The notes beneath the pieces were generated by a model. The model searched no databases, was not told the origin of the DNA, and was given only the letters and a program-made list of their open reading frames with translations. Positions 5,651 through 7,268 of a stretch of 7,268 nucleotides of DNA are shown one piece after another. The position numbers and the translations under genes are program-made. This DNA is from Actinomycetes bacterium (GTDB lineage Bacteria; Actinomycetota; Actinomycetes; Propionibacteriales; Propionibacteriaceae): NCBI GenBank assembly GCA_023412435.1, contig JAEYNS010000322.1, forward strand, positions 1 through 7,268. Direction: 5' to 3'. Within the stretch, counting starts at the first letter, position 1, and each line of letters begins with the position of its first letter.

Positions 5651-6121
5651 TGATCATGCCGTGAGTAGGGGAGCGGGGGGCCGATGGCGCCTCGAGCCGA
5701 GTGCGGGGAGAGGCCGTCCCGAACCTGCGGGCGACGCCGCGATGCGTCCCCTGCCGGCTCGGCTGGACGCCCAGGCGCTCACGGAGCCTCTGCCGGTAAC
5801 ACCCGGGACCGATTCGAACAGCTGCTCTACTCGTGAGCGGTTGCACGCGGCGCCGCCAAACTCGGTGAGGCCGCCGGTCAGGAAGGATCGGAAAGGTGGC
5901 TTCCTCTCACGAGTCCTGGTGGTCGCGCGGCTGCAGTGGGGGTTGTGCCTGCAGTGGCTGTATTGGCGAATTGGTGGTCGCCGCCGACACCGTACGGGGG
6001 CGGAGTGGACGCCGCCGACAACAGTGGAGGCGCGGTGCCGCCCCGATCCAGTCGATCGCGCCTTGTCCGATAAGGCACATTATGTCACATCGACGGACCG
6101 GCCGGGTCGTCCCATCCCCCA
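5651..6121. other. About 470-bp stretch without a convincing gene
   Basis: Open frames cross this stretch on both strands, but their translations are arginine/proline/serine-rich and show no domain or coding character. Small direct repeats are present: CTGCAGTGG at 5931-5939 and 5949-5957, and TGGTGGTCGC at 5918 and 5972. A 13-bp word shared with the outer flank of the IS remnant (4895-4907) occurs at 5977-5989. A candidate inverted recombination-like site is at 6064-6089. It may be decayed mobile DNA. Confidence 0.4.
6064..6089. repeat. Imperfect inverted repeat, recombinase-site-like
   Basis: TGTCCGATAA at 6064-6073 faces TTATGTCACA at 6080-6089 (7 of 10 arm positions match) across six bases. 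It sits in an otherwise empty, locally more AT-rich stretch. The overall size and TGTC...ATAA arms recall half-sites of resolvase-type serine recombinases, but no recombinase gene is nearby and the link is speculative. Confidence 0.3.
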
Positions 6122-6137
6122 TCGTCGTCGACGACGA
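6122..6137. terminator. 16-bp palindrome downstream of the secreted-protein gene
   Basis: TCGTCGTCGACGACGA is a perfect palindrome 11 nt beyond the stop of the secreted-protein gene. In RNA it could fold into a 6-bp stem with a 4-base loop. There is no U-run, so it is at best a weak intrinsic terminator and could instead be a protein-binding site. Confidence 0.3.
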
Positions 6138-6148
6138 CGAGACCGGTG

Positions 6149-6754
6149 TCACTCCGTTGGGCGGAAGTCCTCCCAGAGTGTCAGGTGGGCGAACACAGTG
6201 CCGCTGAACTTGATCGTCTGCTTCTTGAACTTCTTGTTGCTCGGGTAGAACACGAGCTTGAACCGGGGCTCGAGGTACTCGGTTGTCTGCAGGTCCAGGT
6301 CGGCGGCGCACCCGAACGCGTCGTACCACGGCTCGCCGACATCGCACAGGATGCTGTCGGAATCGTCGAACAGGTCCGCAAGCTCGGTGTTCGGGCTCGA
6401 GTAGAAGTAGACCTTGCCCTTCTTCACCTTCTTGCACAGATCCTTGGAGTACCCGTAGCCGTACGCGCTGGAGTACATGCAGACCTTGCCCTTGGCCTTC
6501 TTGTTCAGGTGCACGGTCAGCTTGTTGCTGCTGCTCCACACGTCGAGGTACCAGTGGTTCTTCGTCTTCGTCGGCCGCAGCAGACTCCCGTCCGCCTTGA
6601 TGACCTTCGGGAACGCGGACGTGACGTACATCTTCGGCGACTTCTTCGACGCGGCCGATGCGGTGCCGGCGGCGGACGCCATCAGCCCGAAGGTCAACGC
6701 CACGGTGAGCGCCGCCGCTGTGATGGTCCGCAGCCACCTGCGCGATCGGGTCAT
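6149..6754 (-). CDS. Secreted lysine-rich protein of unknown function
   Basis: A 201-residue protein with a textbook export signal: basic MTRSRRWLRT, a hydrophobic core at about 11-29, and an ASA cleavage motif at 32-34 giving a mature protein from about residue 35. The SRRWLR stretch partly resembles a twin-arginine motif, but Sec export is at least as likely. The mature part has four cysteines (92, 107, 137, 149), consistent with two disulfides. It is rich in lysine (KAKGK, KKVKKGK, NKKFKKQ) and in aromatic/serine strands such as YSSAYGYGYSKD, suggesting a small beta-rich fold. A central acidic patch, LFDDSDS (128-134), contrasts with the basic rest. I do not recognise the family. The start is well supported by AAAGGGGGA (6760-6768), 5 nt before the ATG. 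It stands alone, divergent from the small acidic protein gene. Confidence 0.88.
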   Translation of the reverse strand: MTRSRRWLRTITAAALTVALTFGLMASAAGTASAASKKSPKMYVTSAFPKVIKADGSLLRPTKTKNHWYLDVWSSSNKLTVHLNKKAKGKVCMYSSAYGYGYSKDLCKKVKKGKVYFYSSPNTELADLFDDSDSILCDVGEPWYDAFGCAADLDLQTTEYLEPRFKLVFYPSNKKFKKQTIKFSGTVFAHLTLWEDFRPTE

Positions 6755-6851
6755 CCAGGTCCCCCTTTGGAAACATTGGTCGGCAGGGGCGGCGGTCCCG
6801 ACGCCTGCTCCAGATCACGGTATCGAGGCGGCGGGTCGCACGCAGCCGAAG

Positions 6852-6881
6852 TAGCTGTACGAAGATCCTGAATAGCTGTGC
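6852..6881. promoter_or_regulatory. Direct repeat in the divergent intergenic region
   Basis: TAGCTGTAC (6852-6860) and TAGCTGTGC (6873-6881) match at 8 of 9 bases and are 21 bp apart, two helical turns. They lie between the divergent secreted-protein and small acidic protein genes, so they could be regulator-binding sites. The rest of the 6755-7021 gap shows no gene. Confidence 0.25.
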
Positions 6882-7021
6882 TGCTGCCCGTCCTCTGGAA
6901 CGCCAACCGGCGAAGCAGTGTTCAGTGGCGGGCTTTCAGGACTTCGAGCGGGCAGCGCGGCCGGGTTCGCTGCTCCCCCGGCCGGGTAACCGTTGGTTCA
7001 GTCGACCGACAAGGAGCGAGG

Positions 7022-7204
7022 ATGGGCGAGAAGTCTGAGGTGCAGAACCTGACCGAGGCGACCCCGGCAAGCGAGCTGCTGGACGCCACCCCGCCGGCCG
7101 CCGATGCCGAACAGGTGCAGCACGGGGAGCCGAAGAACTATCCCGAGGATGTCCGCGACGCCGATCGTGACCTGTACACCGGCGAGGACGGCTCGGCGAG
7201 CTGA
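7022..7204 (+). CDS. Small acidic hypothetical protein
   Basis: A 60-residue protein starting at the ATG at 7022, chosen because AAGGAG (7011-7016) precedes it by 5 nt. The same frame is open upstream to 6878, but that part is arginine-rich and looks untranslated. The product is strongly acidic, low in hydrophobic residues and probably disordered: SELLDATPPAADAEQVQ, then PKNYPEDVRDADRDLYTGED near the C-terminus. There is no signal peptide or membrane segment. I do not recognise a family or function. It ends immediately before a stem-loop, supporting a single-gene transcript. Confidence 0.75.
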   Translation: MGEKSEVQNLTEATPASELLDATPPAADAEQVQHGEPKNYPEDVRDADRDLYTGEDGSAS

Positions 7205-7222
7205 GGCTGGAGGCCCCCAGCC
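7205..7222 (+). terminator. Stem-loop directly after the small acidic protein gene
   Basis: GGCTGG-AGGCCC-CCAGCC forms a perfect 6-bp GC-rich stem with a 6-base loop, beginning at the base after the TGA stop. It has no U-tract, which is common for actinobacterial terminators. A 9-bp direct repeat CAGCCGGAC (7218-7226 and 7231-7239) follows. Confidence 0.5.
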
Positions 7223-7268
7223 GGACTCCGCAGCCGGACAGCGGAAGGCGCGCTTCGCTCAGCCCTGC

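Noticed and set aside
5805..5845. tRNA-like sequence with a GATTCGAAC loop
   Set aside because: The bases flanking the TTCGAA loop do not pair as a T-stem on either strand, and no acceptor or anticodon stem could be built.
5977..5989. A 13-bp word shared with the right edge of the IS remnant (4895-4907), considered as a second element end
   Set aside because: Only the outer 13 bases match; the diagnostic 18-bp repeat is not clearly present next to it, and GCCGCC words are common at this GC content.
5640..6248. Plus-strand 202-codon open frame in the gene-poor stretch
   Set aside because: It is arginine- and proline-rich low-complexity sequence with no ribosome site or domain, and its end overlaps the secreted-protein gene on the other strand.
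6146..6871. Plus-strand 241-codon open frame opposite the secreted protein
   Set aside because: The minus-strand frame has a signal peptide and ribosome site; the plus-strand product is a valine/leucine/glutamate-rich shadow.

Overview
The window is very GC-rich. Its genes have actinobacterial traits: GTG starts, leaderless promoters, overlapping stop/start codons and purine-rich ribosome sites. The families present (GNAT, RibD-like reductase, HigBA, Doc, AAA+ with an N-terminal winged-helix region) are all common in Pseudonocardiales and Streptomyces relatives. That placement is an inference from composition and gene style; no rRNA or species-specific gene is present.

Left part (1-1632, minus strand): a small LuxR-type regulator with a degenerate receiver domain is translationally coupled (TAGTG) to a large AAA+ ATPase that runs off the left edge. 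The visible 336 residues of the ATPase match the N-terminal half of a two-module AAA family often found with contractile injection systems, but no other injection-system gene is visible here. Divergently transcribed on the plus strand are a beta-lactamase-fold serine hydrolase (1808-2809) and a dihydrofolate-reductase/RibD-like protein (2864-3466), probably one transcript.

Middle part (3454-5650, minus strand): a GNAT acetyltransferase gene is split by an apparent one-base deletion in a G/C run. Two type II toxin-antitoxin modules follow: higBA (toxin first) and a ribbon-helix-helix antitoxin with a Doc/Fic toxin (antitoxin first). Both start with a promoter -10 hexamer exactly 6 nt before the first start codon, which suggests leaderless mRNAs. 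Between the two modules lies a striking, perfectly symmetric array of four 18-bp repeats: two direct and two inverted, each pair with a 52-bp period. It looks like the two ends of a multi-repeat insertion sequence (IS21-like) with its interior lost. Together this has the character of a small accessory island.

Right part (5650-7268): about 500 bp without a convincing gene holds a candidate recombinase-type inverted repeat and a palindrome. Next is a secreted, lysine-rich, four-cysteine protein of unknown function (6149-6754, minus). A divergent 60-residue acidic protein of unknown function (7022-7204, plus) follows, with a stem-loop immediately after its stop codon.
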